Origin: Ignavibacteriales bacterium
Lineage (GTDB): Bacteria > Bacteroidota > Ignavibacteria > Ignavibacteriales > Ignavibacteriaceae
Assembly (NCBI GenBank): GCA_015709675.1
Contig: CP054182.1
Coordinates: 2,583,448 to 2,647,447 of the forward strand
Length of the DNA: 64,000 nt
Direction of reading: 5' to 3'
Position 1 is the stretch's first letter. Each line of letters starts with the position of its first letter. Below are positions 31,620 to 40,300 of this stretch, piece by piece. Under the pieces are notes generated by a model that was not told where the DNA came from, did not search any database, and was given only the letters and a program-made list of their open reading frames with translations. Made by a program: the position numbers and the translations under genes.

Positions 31620-32912
31620 ATGAGAATTTTAAGACTTTTAATAATTATGGCCATAGCATTGCCACTGCACGCACAGATTTTACTTGAAGAGAATTTTGAT
31701 TATCCCGCCGGAGACTCACTCAGAGCACATGGCTGGAATATCACCGGAACCTCAACATTAAATACTGTCCTTGTTTCAAACGCAGGACTTACATATCCCG
31801 GATATCCACTCAATTCCGGTAATAGTGCTGTTCTGCAGACAACAGGTCAGGATGTAAACCGGGGTTTCCTGAATAATGATTCGGTTACCTCAGGCAGTGT
31901 TTATGCTTCCTTTTTGGTAAATATATCAGCGGCCCAGACAGCGGGAGACTATTTCTTCCACTTTGGCATAGCAACCGATAATTCATCAATCTTTCTGGGA
32001 AGAGTATTTGCAAAACTTGATAACGGAAATGTTGCTTTTGGGCTTTCTAAATCATCCACAAATGCAACCGTACTTCCGGTATATACAACCACCACGTATC
32101 CGCTGAATACTACACATCTGATTGTACTTAAGTACACATTCTTCCCGGAAGCCACGGATGATTCAGTATATCTTTTTATTAACCCTGTGTTAAATTCATC
32201 AGAGCCCCTGCCGAATCTGGCGCATAGTACTCTTACTACTGGCAGTGATCCTTTGGTACTTAAGACTGTATGCCTCAGACAAGGATCCTCAGCGAATGCA
32301 GCTAATCTGATTCTTGACGGAATAAAAGTCTCCAGATCATGGAGCATGATTGTGCCCGTTGAACTTACTTCATTTACTGCCTCAGCTAAAGGCAGATCGG
32401 TTACTCTTAACTGGACAACAGCATCTGAAATAAATAATAAGGGATTCTATGTTGAGTTTGCGAAAAAAGGATCCGAATTCAGAGAGGCGCTCTTCATTGA
32501 AGGTAAAGGTTCAACCACTGAAAAAAATGATTATTCTGCCGTGATACCGAATCTCAGTTATGGCAGATATGAGTTCAGACTCCGCCAGGTAGATTTTGAC
32601 GGTACCATTACTTATTCACCTGTGGTAGAAGCAACGATTCTTACTACCGGAAGTTTTGTGCTTGATCAGAACTACCCGAATCCTTTTAATCCTTCAACAA
32701 CCATTACTTTCCAGCTTCCTGAAGATGCTGATGTTTCCCTCAAACTTTATAATGTAATGGGTCAGGAAATTAAAACAGTATTGAACAAAAGAATGACAGC
32801 CGGCTCACACAGCATCGCGCTTGATGCTGACGACCTTTCAGCTGGTGTATATCTTTATCAGTTAAAAGCAGGTTCTTATACCTCAACAAAAAAGCTTACC
32901 TTGGTTAAGTAA
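31620..32912 (+). CDS. Secreted protein with T9SS sorting domain, function unknown
   Basis: 430 residues with a signal peptide (to about Ala19, PLHAQ). Residues ~20-235 form a jelly-roll-like beta domain (ILLEENFDYPAGDSLRAHGWNITG...), of the kind often found in binding modules. A second beta domain at ~240-340 starts VPVELTSFTASAKGRSVTLNWTTASEINNKGFYVE, the common module that precedes T9SS domains. The C-terminal ~80 residues (LDQNYPNPFNPSTTITFQLP to KKLTLVK) are a canonical type A T9SS sorting signal. It should be secreted through T9SS and attached to the surface after PorU cleavage. It stands alone, ending in a strong terminator. Confidence 0.85.
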   Translation: MRILRLLIIMAIALPLHAQILLEENFDYPAGDSLRAHGWNITGTSTLNTVLVSNAGLTYPGYPLNSGNSAVLQTTGQDVNRGFLNNDSVTSGSVYASFLVNISAAQTAGDYFFHFGIATDNSSIFLGRVFAKLDNGNVAFGLSKSSTNATVLPVYTTTTYPLNTTHLIVLKYTFFPEATDDSVYLFINPVLNSSEPLPNLAHSTLTTGSDPLVLKTVCLRQGSSANAANLILDGIKVSRSWSMIVPVELTSFTASAKGRSVTLNWTTASEINNKGFYVEFAKKGSEFREALFIEGKGSTTEKNDYSAVIPNLSYGRYEFRLRQVDFDGTITYSPVVEATILTTGSFVLDQNYPNPFNPSTTITFQLPEDADVSLKLYNVMGQEIKTVLNKRMTAGSHSIALDADDLSAGVYLYQLKAGSYTSTKKLTLVK

Positions 32913-32931
32913 GGTTATAAATTATTATAAT

Positions 32932-32959
32932 GCCGGGCAAATTGCCCGGCTTTTTTTTT
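32932..32959 (+). terminator. Intrinsic terminator after the T9SS cargo gene
   Basis: GCCGGGCAA / TTGCCCGGC, a 9-bp GC-rich stem at 32932-32950 with a minimal loop, followed by nine T residues. Confidence 0.95.
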
Positions 32960-33064
32960 GCCCTTATACGCATCCGCCGGAAAGCAATTTCCTCCGCTTA
33001 TCAATAATCTGCTTCTCACAGTATGTGCATGCGTTATTTTGCAGTTCAAAAATATTCGAATACC

Positions 33065-34288
33065 ATGCTCAGGAAAATTATACTATTAGTCTTTATTATA
33101 TCTTCTTCAATCTTTCCGCAATGGATGTTCGAAGAAGGTCCGGGACAGACATACATATTTGATGTTCAGGTATATGATAACAAGCTCTATGTTGTTACTG
33201 ACTCAGTATTATTCGTGAAGTCTGATGAAATATGGAAACGAATTTCTCTCAATGGTCATCCTGCACAGTCCTTGTATTCCGTCTTTGTTCAGAATGATAT
33301 TATTCTCTTAGGAACCTCCAATAATGGTGTCTTCATCAGCAGAAATGCGGGTGAAACATGGTCACACTTCGCAAACGGGCTTCCTGATAATGCGTTAACG
33401 GTTTCAGGATTTGCAACCCTTGGTGATTACCTGTATATTTCCACTGTAGGCGGAGGAGTCTACAGATCTGCCCTTTCTCAGCTGACTGCATGGACCGGAT
33501 ATAATGAGGGAATACTATCAGGTCTGGACTTTAATATTAACGGAATTTATTCTGAAAATGGGAGGATCTTTATTTCAGCCGGGGGAAACGGATATGTCTA
33601 TTACAGGGATCATGGTGCTGACTCATGGATGCCGAGATTTGTAGCGTCAATTCTCCCTGAGATTACATTGTTTCCGGAGTTTGTTTCAGTGGACGGCAGT
33701 CTTTATGTTGCCGGTTCAGCTGGTCTTTATAAGAGTCTGGATAGGGGAGAAACCTGGGTGAAAGTTGAAGGTTTAAATGGCAGTTTTAATCCGCTTCTAA
33801 TTAAAGCCGGCGGGCAGGTAATTTATTCTCCATTAAAACTCACCTCGACTGCAATGCTCTACCGTATTGAGAATGGTTTAACATCTCCTCAGCCTCTTTT
33901 TGAGGCGCCTGTATTCGCTGATGGTAATGGAGTTTATTACTCAGGGAAAATTTATCAGCCGACGGCAGCAGGTCTTTATTCGAAAATGTATGATGTTACA
34001 TCCGGTGAACCGGTTGTCAGTCCCTCGCAATTTCAACTTTCATCCGTGTATCCAAATCCTTTTAACAGCACAGGAACTGTAAACGTCAGTATTGAACTGC
34101 CGGGGGAATATCTATTCGAGATTATTTCGGTTACAGGGGAGGTACTTAATTCAACCACTCATTTTTCTGAAGGGAAGCAATATTTTCAGTACAGAATTGA
34201 TGGAAAGAACTTGTCATCTGGAACATATTTTCTGAGGGTGAGCGGTTTACAGGAATCGCTGTTACAAAAATTCATTATTCTGAAGTGA
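33065..34288 (+). CDS. Secreted beta-propeller (BNR-like) protein with T9SS sorting domain
   Basis: The reading frame is open from 33023, but ATG at 33065 puts the signal peptide (MLRKIILLVFIISSSIFPQ) at the very start and is preferred, giving 407 residues. BNR/sortilin-like repeats follow (GTSNNGVFISRNAGETWSHF, STVGGGVYRSA, GSAGLYKSLDRGETWVKV), consistent with a beta-propeller. The C-terminal ~80 residues, from the VYPNPFNS motif to LLQKFIILK, are a T9SS type A sorting domain. It is predicted to be surface-exposed. No enzyme motif is visible; propellers of this type often mediate binding. Confidence 0.83.
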   Translation: MLRKIILLVFIISSSIFPQWMFEEGPGQTYIFDVQVYDNKLYVVTDSVLFVKSDEIWKRISLNGHPAQSLYSVFVQNDIILLGTSNNGVFISRNAGETWSHFANGLPDNALTVSGFATLGDYLYISTVGGGVYRSALSQLTAWTGYNEGILSGLDFNINGIYSENGRIFISAGGNGYVYYRDHGADSWMPRFVASILPEITLFPEFVSVDGSLYVAGSAGLYKSLDRGETWVKVEGLNGSFNPLLIKAGGQVIYSPLKLTSTAMLYRIENGLTSPQPLFEAPVFADGNGVYYSGKIYQPTAAGLYSKMYDVTSGEPVVSPSQFQLSSVYPNPFNSTGTVNVSIELPGEYLFEIISVTGEVLNSTTHFSEGKQYFQYRIDGKNLSSGTYFLRVSGLQESLLQKFIILK

Positions 34289-34316
34289 AAAACTTTAGTG
34301 AATCAGGATTAATTCG

Positions 34317-34324
34317 TAAATTTA
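34317..34324 (+). promoter_or_regulatory. Possible -7 element of the tRNA-Leu gene
   Basis: TAAATTTA, one mismatch to TAnnTTTG, 19 bp before the tRNA. No clear TTTG lies 19-21 bp further up, so support is weak. Confidence 0.2.
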
Positions 34325-34342
34325 CACTTCGAATTTTACCAT

Positions 34343-34428
34343 GCCGGAGTGGCGGAATTGGTAGACGCACTGGACTCAAAATCCAGCGAGGCTCAAACCT
34401 CGTGCCGGTTCGAGTCCGGCCTTCGGTA
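34343..34428 (+). tRNA. tRNA-Leu (anticodon CAA)
   Basis: An 86-nt cloverleaf. The acceptor GCCGGAG pairs with CTTCGGT (two G-U pairs). The D arm contains GGCGGAATTGGTAGACGC. The anticodon stem CTGGA/TCCAG holds loop CTCAAAA with anticodon CAA at 34377-34379. A long variable arm (class II, typical of Leu) precedes the GCCGG-TTCGAGT-CCGGC T arm. The discriminator is A and CCA is not encoded. It decodes UUG. Confidence 0.96.
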
Positions 34429-34434
34429 CAAAAA

Positions 34435-34460
34435 AAAGAAACCCTGCGGTTTCTTTTTTT
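34435..34460. terminator. Bidirectional terminator between tRNA-Leu and xth
   Basis: AAAGAAACC / GGTTTCTTT forms a 9-bp stem with a 4-nt loop, flanked by an A tract on the left and T tract on the right. It can stop the tRNA transcript on the + strand and the exonuclease transcript on the - strand. Confidence 0.85.
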
Positions 34461-34474
34461 ATTTTAAAGCATTC

Positions 34475-35236
34475 CTATATTTCAATTCCGACCGGACAAT
34501 GGTCTGATCCCATAACTTCCGGCATAATCCAGGCAGACTTAACTTTTTTCCTAAAGTTGTTACTCACAAAAAAGTAGTCAATTCTCCAGCCTACATTTCT
34601 TTCCCTCGAACGTGTCACCTGATCCCACCAGGTATAGTTTTTGCCTTCATTATTAAACATCCTGAAGGTATCAGTGTATCCTGCTTCAGTGAATTTATCC
34701 ATCCACGCCCTCTCTTCGGGAAGGAACCCGGAAACTTTTTCGTTTTCTTTCGGGCGTTCCAGGTCAATTGCTTTGTGTGCGGTATTAAAATCGCCGCAAA
34801 TGACGAGTTTTTTTCCTTCAGATGTCAGCTTTTGGGCATAATCCAGAAATGCATCATAGAAATCGAGTTTATATTTTAGCCGTTCAGCATTCTTTTTCCC
34901 GTTAGGGTAATAGTTGTTTATAAGAATGAAATCTTTATAGTGAGCAATAATGATTCTTCCCTCGTCATCAAATTCAGGAATGCCGTATCCATGTTCCACC
35001 CTGACGGGTTTCTTTTTTGTATATATAGCTACTCCGCTGTATCCTTTCTTAACAATGGAAGAGGAAAAATATGACGTGTATCCCTCAATGTTCAGAAGTT
35101 CATCGGAAAGCTGTTCAGGTGATGCTTTGGTTTCCTGGAGGCAGAGGATATCCGGATTCTCTTTTTTCATCCATTCGATAAAACCTTTTTTTTGGATCGC
35201 CCTGATTCCATTAACGTTCCAGCAGAGTAATTTCAT
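34475..35236 (-). CDS. xth: Exodeoxyribonuclease III
   Basis: 253 residues, normal length for the Xth/ExoA branch of the AP endonuclease family. Motifs are CWNVNGIRA (Asn), LCLQETKA (metal-binding Glu), [19 protein letters not shown] (Asp, Asn), WRIDYFFVS and the final GSDHCPV (Asp-His pair). It cleaves abasic sites in base-excision repair and removes 3' blocking groups. No signal peptide; cytoplasmic. It lies 12 nt after the HAD phosphatase gene on the same strand. Confidence 0.96.
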   Translation of the reverse strand: MKLLCWNVNGIRAIQKKGFIEWMKKENPDILCLQETKASPEQLSDELLNIEGYTSYFSSSIVKKGYSGVAIYTKKKPVRVEHGYGIPEFDDEGRIIIAHYKDFILINNYYPNGKKNAERLKYKLDFYDAFLDYAQKLTSEGKKLVICGDFNTAHKAIDLERPKENEKVSGFLPEERAWMDKFTEAGYTDTFRMFNNEGKNYTWWDQVTRSRERNVGWRIDYFFVSNNFRKKVKSAWIMPEVMGSDHCPVGIEI

Positions 35237-35248
35237 CTTTTAAGATTC

Positions 35249-35881
35249 CTATTTAACAAAATATAAATAATTGGGGAGTTTTACCCTTATGCCGTAATTT
35301 TCAATTTCGCAGTCACTGAATTGATCTCCGACACACATAACGAAGGTGTAGCCTTTTGCAGATAACTCCCTGCGTTTGTCTGCTTTAAATTCTGCCGCAC
35401 TCTGATAATTGTGGTTCATCGGTTTGGTTATCAGTGTATCAAAGGTACTATAACCTTCAGCGGTCAAATTTCTGAAAGTCGGCTCATACTGGGAATCATT
35501 TCGTCCGGTTATAAACAGTACCTTCAGACCCTTTTCTACGGCTTTTTTATATAAAAGAAATACGGGCTCAATTTTAACTGCTTTTTCTTCCCGGATCCAT
35601 GAATCCCAAAGAGAGGGGATATATCCAAATCCGACGGATTTTATATGGGAATAGTTCGACAGGGCAGTTTCATCAATGTCAAAAACGACAGCCTGTTTAC
35701 CTGCTGCTGAAATATTTTCAAGTTGCAGCAGCGCAGAGTCAATAATCTGCCTGACTTCCAAATCATACTGCCCTTGTTCGTAATAATTGGCAATACGGTC
35801 CTTAACAAAATCCAGGTTATCAAAATCCTGGCCGGATATAATGGTCAGGAGAAATAACCAAAGTAGAAGAGATTTCTTCAT
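35249..35881 (-). CDS. Secreted HAD-family acid phosphatase (class B/IIIB-like)
   Basis: 210 residues with a signal peptide (MKKSLLLWLFLLTIISGQ). The HAD motif I is DIDET (Asp68, Asp70), motif II LFITGR, then KADKRREL with Lys and motif IV CVGDQFSDC. The VVFDIDETALSN form is that of the plant-type and lipoprotein e(P4)-like acid phosphatases, which remove phosphate from nucleotides and other esters outside the cytoplasm. No lipobox is seen. It is 12 nt upstream of xth in the same direction; the shared operon may be only positional. Confidence 0.88.
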   Translation of the reverse strand: MKKSLLLWLFLLTIISGQDFDNLDFVKDRIANYYEQGQYDLEVRQIIDSALLQLENISAAGKQAVVFDIDETALSNYSHIKSVGFGYIPSLWDSWIREEKAVKIEPVFLLYKKAVEKGLKVLFITGRNDSQYEPTFRNLTAEGYSTFDTLITKPMNHNYQSAAEFKADKRRELSAKGYTFVMCVGDQFSDCEIENYGIRVKLPNYLYFVK

Positions 35882-36102
35882 TTTATCACTAAAAAGGTTT
35901 TAAAGAATGCAAAGTTACAAAACTTGAAGGAAATGAGATAGCTCACTGAACAATCAGAGTCTGCTTTAGCTGACTCCTGATAACCACAACATACGATAAC
36001 GGAGACTTTCTGAGATGTAACAGGGTGAGTCATGGAATGGAATATGATTTGAAAATTAAAGAAAATATTGCTTTATTTGGAATTGAACTTTAAAATTATA
36101 CT
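35882..36102. other. Gene-free spacer between the HAD phosphatase and tRNA-Glu
   Basis: The longest spacer without a gene (221 bp). It must hold the divergent promoters of the minus-strand phosphatase/xth unit and tRNA-Glu. Apart from the promoter candidate at 36048-36079, only an imperfect hairpin is seen (35953-35961 with 35972-35981, no T tract). Confidence 0.6.
36048..36079 (+). promoter_or_regulatory. Candidate promoter of tRNA-Glu
   Basis: TTTG at 36048-36051 and TTTATTTG at 36072-36079 (one mismatch to TAnnTTTG) are 20 bp apart, 23 bp before the tRNA. It has the same spacing class as the candidates at 3229, 29949 and 37232. Confidence 0.35.
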
Positions 36103-36179
36103 GGCGCGTTCGTCTAGTGGCTTAGGACGCTGCCCTCTCAAGGCAGAGATCACGGGTTCGAATCCCGTACGCGCTACCA
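36103..36179 (+). tRNA. tRNA-Glu (anticodon CTC)
   Basis: Acceptor GGCGCGT pairs with ACGCGCT. The D arm has GTCTAGTGGCTTAGGAC, typical of tRNA-Glu. Anticodon stem CTGCC/GGCAG encloses loop CTCTCAA with anticodon CTC at 36137-36139. The T arm is CGGG-TTCGAAT-CCCG. The discriminator A is followed by an encoded CCA (36177-36179), in contrast to the tRNA-Leu above. It decodes GAG. Confidence 0.97.
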
Positions 36180-36243
36180 GATTCTCCGGTCAAAGTTCCT
36201 CTTCAAATTAACAATAAACCCGCAATTTTTATTAATTCGAATA

Positions 36244-36582
36244 ATGCGCTTTAAAAAACATATTTTTATTTGTGAAAATAAGAGGCCTGATGGACATCCC
36301 AGAGGCTGCTGTGCTTCAAAGGGTTCTCCTGAAATTAAGGAATACCTCAAAAACCGCCTTAAAGAAGAGGGAATGCTCTCTGAATACCGTTCAAATACAG
36401 CTGGTTGTCTTGATGCCTGTGAATATGGTCCTGCAATGGTGGTTTATCCCGAACAAATCTGGTACGGGGCAGTTACTAAAGCTGACGTGGATGAGATTAT
36501 TGAATCACATCTTAAGGGTGGCACGCCTGTTGAAAGGCTGAGAATAAAAGACAGCCGTTTTGAAAGAAAATTTGAAGTCTAA
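36244..36582 (+). CDS. Thioredoxin-like [2Fe-2S] ferredoxin domain protein
   Basis: 112 residues, close to the size of stand-alone thioredoxin-like ferredoxins. HIFICENKRPDGHPRGCC starts the fold. Cys10, Cys23 (or Cys22), Cys55 and Cys59 have the C-x12-C ... C-x3-C spacing that binds a 2Fe-2S cluster. The late VVYPEQIWYGAVTKADVDEIIESHL is typical of the family. Probably an electron carrier in the cytoplasm; the partner is unknown. The end overlaps the nth reading frame by up to 23 nt. Confidence 0.9.
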   Translation: MRFKKHIFICENKRPDGHPRGCCASKGSPEIKEYLKNRLKEEGMLSEYRSNTAGCLDACEYGPAMVVYPEQIWYGAVTKADVDEIIESHLKGGTPVERLRIKDSRFERKFEV

Positions 36583-37210
36583 GCCTGAATCAGCCCGGCT
36601 TTCGAGAATTATTAAGATTCTTAAGCAGGAATATCCGGAAGCCAGGATAGCGTTAGATTTCCAGAGCCCCTTTCAGCTTCTGATTGCGACCATTCTTTCG
36701 GCTCAATGTACAGACGAAAGGGTTAATCAGGTTACTCCGGCACTTTTCAGGAAATACCCGGATCCTGAGAGTTTTGCAAATGCAGACCGCGCTGAACTGG
36801 AGAAGGATATCTTTTCAACAGGTTTTTACCATCAAAAGGCAAAGAATATAATCCTCTGCTCGAGGGAGATTTTGGATACCTATCAGGGTTCGGTTCCAAA
36901 TGATATGGAACAATTGATTAAGCTGCCCGGCGTGGGTAGAAAAACAGCTTCTGTGGTCATGGGTAATGGTTATGGTATACCTGCAATTGCAGTTGATACT
37001 CATTGTGTCCGCCTTTCAAACCTGCTTGGATTTGTTGAAACAAAGGATGCGGTTAAAATTGAAATGCGGTTACGGGAGCTCGCCGAACCAGAGGATTGGA
37101 TTATTCTCAGCCATCTTTTTGCATATCACGGACGAAAAACCTGCATTGCCCGGAGACCCGACTGCCAAAATTGTGTCATTTCTTCACTTTGCCCCTCTGC
37201 ACAAAAGTAA
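36560..37210 (+). CDS. nth: Endonuclease III
   Basis: 216 residues from TTG at 36560; TTG at 36572 is equally possible, and both lie inside the preceding gene. The helix-hairpin-helix LPGVGRKTA carries catalytic Lys128, and Asp146 follows in VDTHCVR. Cys195, Cys202, Cys205 and Cys211 have the C-x6-C-x2-C-x5-C pattern of the 4Fe-4S cluster. It is a bifunctional DNA glycosylase/AP lyase that removes oxidized pyrimidines. It overlaps the ferredoxin gene, so the two are co-translated; the ferredoxin's role in repair is not shown. Confidence 0.94.
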   Translation: MKENLKSKPESARLSRIIKILKQEYPEARIALDFQSPFQLLIATILSAQCTDERVNQVTPALFRKYPDPESFANADRAELEKDIFSTGFYHQKAKNIILCSREILDTYQGSVPNDMEQLIKLPGVGRKTASVVMGNGYGIPAIAVDTHCVRLSNLLGFVETKDAVKIEMRLRELAEPEDWIILSHLFAYHGRKTCIARRPDCQNCVISSLCPSAQK

Positions 37211-37231
37211 TTTACTACCGGAATTTTAGAC

Positions 37232-37264
37232 CTTGACTAATATCTTAAAACTTCGCTATGTTTG
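37232..37264 (+). promoter_or_regulatory. Candidate promoter of the porU operon
   Basis: CTTG (TTG 37233-37235) and TATGTTTG (37257-37264, perfect TAnnTTTG) are 21 bp apart. The porU ATG follows 69 bp later. Confidence 0.45.
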
Positions 37265-37332
37265 CCAAAAACAAGGAAAAAACTTAGAGATTTTTGATAC
37301 CATATTAACTAATTTCAGAACTGAATTCTGAC

Positions 37333-40300
37333 ATGGCACTCAAAAGTCTATTTTTTCTGTTTACCCTCAGCACTCTTACACTGATTGCTTCCGATGTACG
37401 GGTACTCCAGACCGGGAAAGATTTCCTCATTATTGAGTACACTCCCAGATACACAGACACCTCTTTCAGTCCTCTTAACCCTGAAATGCGTGACATCCGC
37501 TTTTTGAACATGTCTGTCCTCAACCCCATGGAGTTCGGAATATATCCGGTCAGTTTCAGGAAATTACTTATCGGACTTCCCTCAAATCAAAATCCTGTAG
37601 CAGAAATCCTTAGTACCGAATTCATTTCTCTGGGAGGTAAATTATTACCAGTTCCTCGCACTATTAAAACTGATGGGAGGTTAAGCTTTGAATATGCAGA
37701 GGCCCCGGCTGAAATTCTGAGCGCACAGCCTGGATTCCCAAAGGATCAGATTGTCAGTCTCGGGGAAACCACTACACTGCGGGATTTGAATGTTCAGGAA
37801 TTATTCGTTTATCCGGTTGGCAGGGGACCTCAAGGAAATATAAAACTTTTGAAGCGGCTTGTTCTCAGAATTACGTTCAGAGGAGTTCCTTCTCAATTAA
37901 AAGAAGGGTATACTGATGATCTCCTGGATGGGGTAATTATTAATTATCAGCAGGCGGTTTCATGGATGGATAAACCTATGCGGTTTAACAAAGTACTCAC
38001 TCCTTCCGTTTTTGCAACAGGGAAGTGGGTTAAATTTACGGTACCGCAGGAAGGAATCTACCGGATAACCAGATCATCACTTGCTTCCTATGGCATTGAT
38101 GCATCAACGGTAGATCCCCGTACTATTAAGATTTATAACAATGGCGGCAAAGTGCTTCCTGAATCAAATGCAGCCGATAGTCCGGTTGATCCTCAGGAAA
38201 TAGCGATACAGATTGTCGGAGAATCTGACGGAAAATTTGATGAAGGGGATTATATACTTTTTTACGCAAGGTCAGTTAATTTTTGGGAGTATAATAGTCA
38301 GCAAAAGAAATACATAAGGAATATACAGCCGTATACTGATAATAATTTTTATTTCATCACTTCAGGCGGCACACCCGGTAAACGCATGCTGAGTGTTTCC
38401 GGCGCTGATTTGCCCGGTGCCATTCCGGTGACAACTTCGAAAGCTTTCAAACACCTTGATGAATATAAAATCAATATTGGTAAAAGCGGTAGGAATTTTA
38501 TGGGGGATGAGTTCAGCGAATATGCTAAAACCAGAACCTATATGAACCGCCTGGAAGGTTATATACCCGGTTCTCAGATTCGTTACCGTTACCGTTTTGC
38601 GAACTCATTTTCCGGAGGAGTACGGTTTCAGATTAGTGAAAGTAATCAAATTTTTGTAGACAAAATTATTTCAGGCTATGGTAACAGCCAATATACCTTT
38701 GCACAAGCTGATACGGGTAATGTTCTGTTTTCCGGTTCTATTCAGGATGGCCGTAGTGTACTTAAATTTTCTTATGATTCTCCCGGCGCCTCAGCTAAAG
38801 GATATTTAGACTTTTTTGAGATACATTATGACCGGTCATTAAGTGCAACTGATACTGATGAAATATTGTTTTTTTCACCGGAAACACCGGGTACCTATGA
38901 GTATCAATTAAATAACTTTTCGACTTCCGCGATATCCGTATATGATGTTTCTGATTTTTCAGACGTACGCATTCTTACGCACCCATCATATCCGTCAGGC
39001 GGTGATTTCAGGTTTTCATCAACGGTAGAACCGGGTGTTAGAAAAAAATACCTTGCAATACATGAGTCACGAATTTTAACTCCGCAGGTAACCGGCGAAA
39101 TAAAAAATCAGGATCTTAAGTCATATTCAGAAGGTGTCCGGTTTATTATCATCACACCAGATGAATTCAGAGAGCAGGCAGAACGGTTAAGTGAGTATCG
39201 TGCAAATGGTTCGCGCTTTCCCATTACTTCGAAAGTATTCGATGTAAATGAAATATTTACTGAGTTTGGATGCGGAATAAGGGATATTTCAGCAATCAGA
39301 AATTTTATCCGGTATGCCATGCAAAATTGGTCAGTAAAACCTGAATTTGTACTATTATTTGGTGACGGTGATTATGACTATAAGAATATTGAAAAAGCGA
39401 ATGTGAATTTTATTCCGCCTTTCCAGACGGAAGAATCGTTTGATGAAGTAGGTTCATATAATGCTGATGATTACTTCGGGACTACTTCTCCCACATCTTC
39501 CTATCTTCAGATACCTGTTGGCAGAATTCCGGTTCAGAATCTGAAAGAAGCCAAAAATGCTGTTGATAAAATAATTGCCTATGAGAAAAATGATGAACAG
39601 ACTCTCTGGCGAAATCTTATAACACTGGTTGCCGATGACGGTCTTACTTCAACAGGCAACGAAGGTTCACTGCACACGGGTCAGTCGGAAACTCTTTCTA
39701 CACTGATTCCTCAGTCCTTTGATATAAAGAAGATATATCTTGCAAGTTATCCCACTGTTCTGTCAAGTTTCGGGAGAAGGAAGCCTGCGGTTAATGATGC
39801 AATAGTAAACGCCGTTAACGAAGGTACCCTCATTTTGAATTATATCGGACATGGCAGTCCTGAACTATGGGCGCATGAGCAGGTTTTTGTAAAAGATGTA
39901 ACTATTCCCCAGATGGTTAACAAAGATTTTTTCTTTGTAACCGCGGCTACTTGTGATTTTGGATATTTTGATAAAACCAATGCTCAGAGTTCAGCCGAAG
40001 TGCTGCTTCATAAGGAAAATTCAGGAGCAATCGGAGTATTTACTGCATCACGCCCCGTGTATTCGTTTTTTAATGCTGCGCTTAATGAGAAATTTTTTAC
40101 CGGACTCCTCAATCCCGGACGGGACAATCAGGGAGTGCCTGTTACAGTCGGTAAGGCATACTTTGCAGCCAAATCATCATCCACGATTGATAACGACCGG
40201 AAATTTCACCTGCTTGGAGATCCTTCTTTACGATTGCACATACCGGTCCTGACGGGAAGCATTGACTCAGTAAATTCCCAATCCACTGCTTCAGTTGTCC

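Noticed and set aside
31949-32347. 132-codon ORF antisense to the T9SS cargo gene
   Set aside because: Shadow frame of a clear secreted protein; composition and context give no support.
35953-35981. Imperfect hairpin ATCAGAGTC / GACTCCTGAT between the HAD phosphatase and tRNA-Glu
   Set aside because: One bulge, no T tract on either strand and no matching copy; could be chance.
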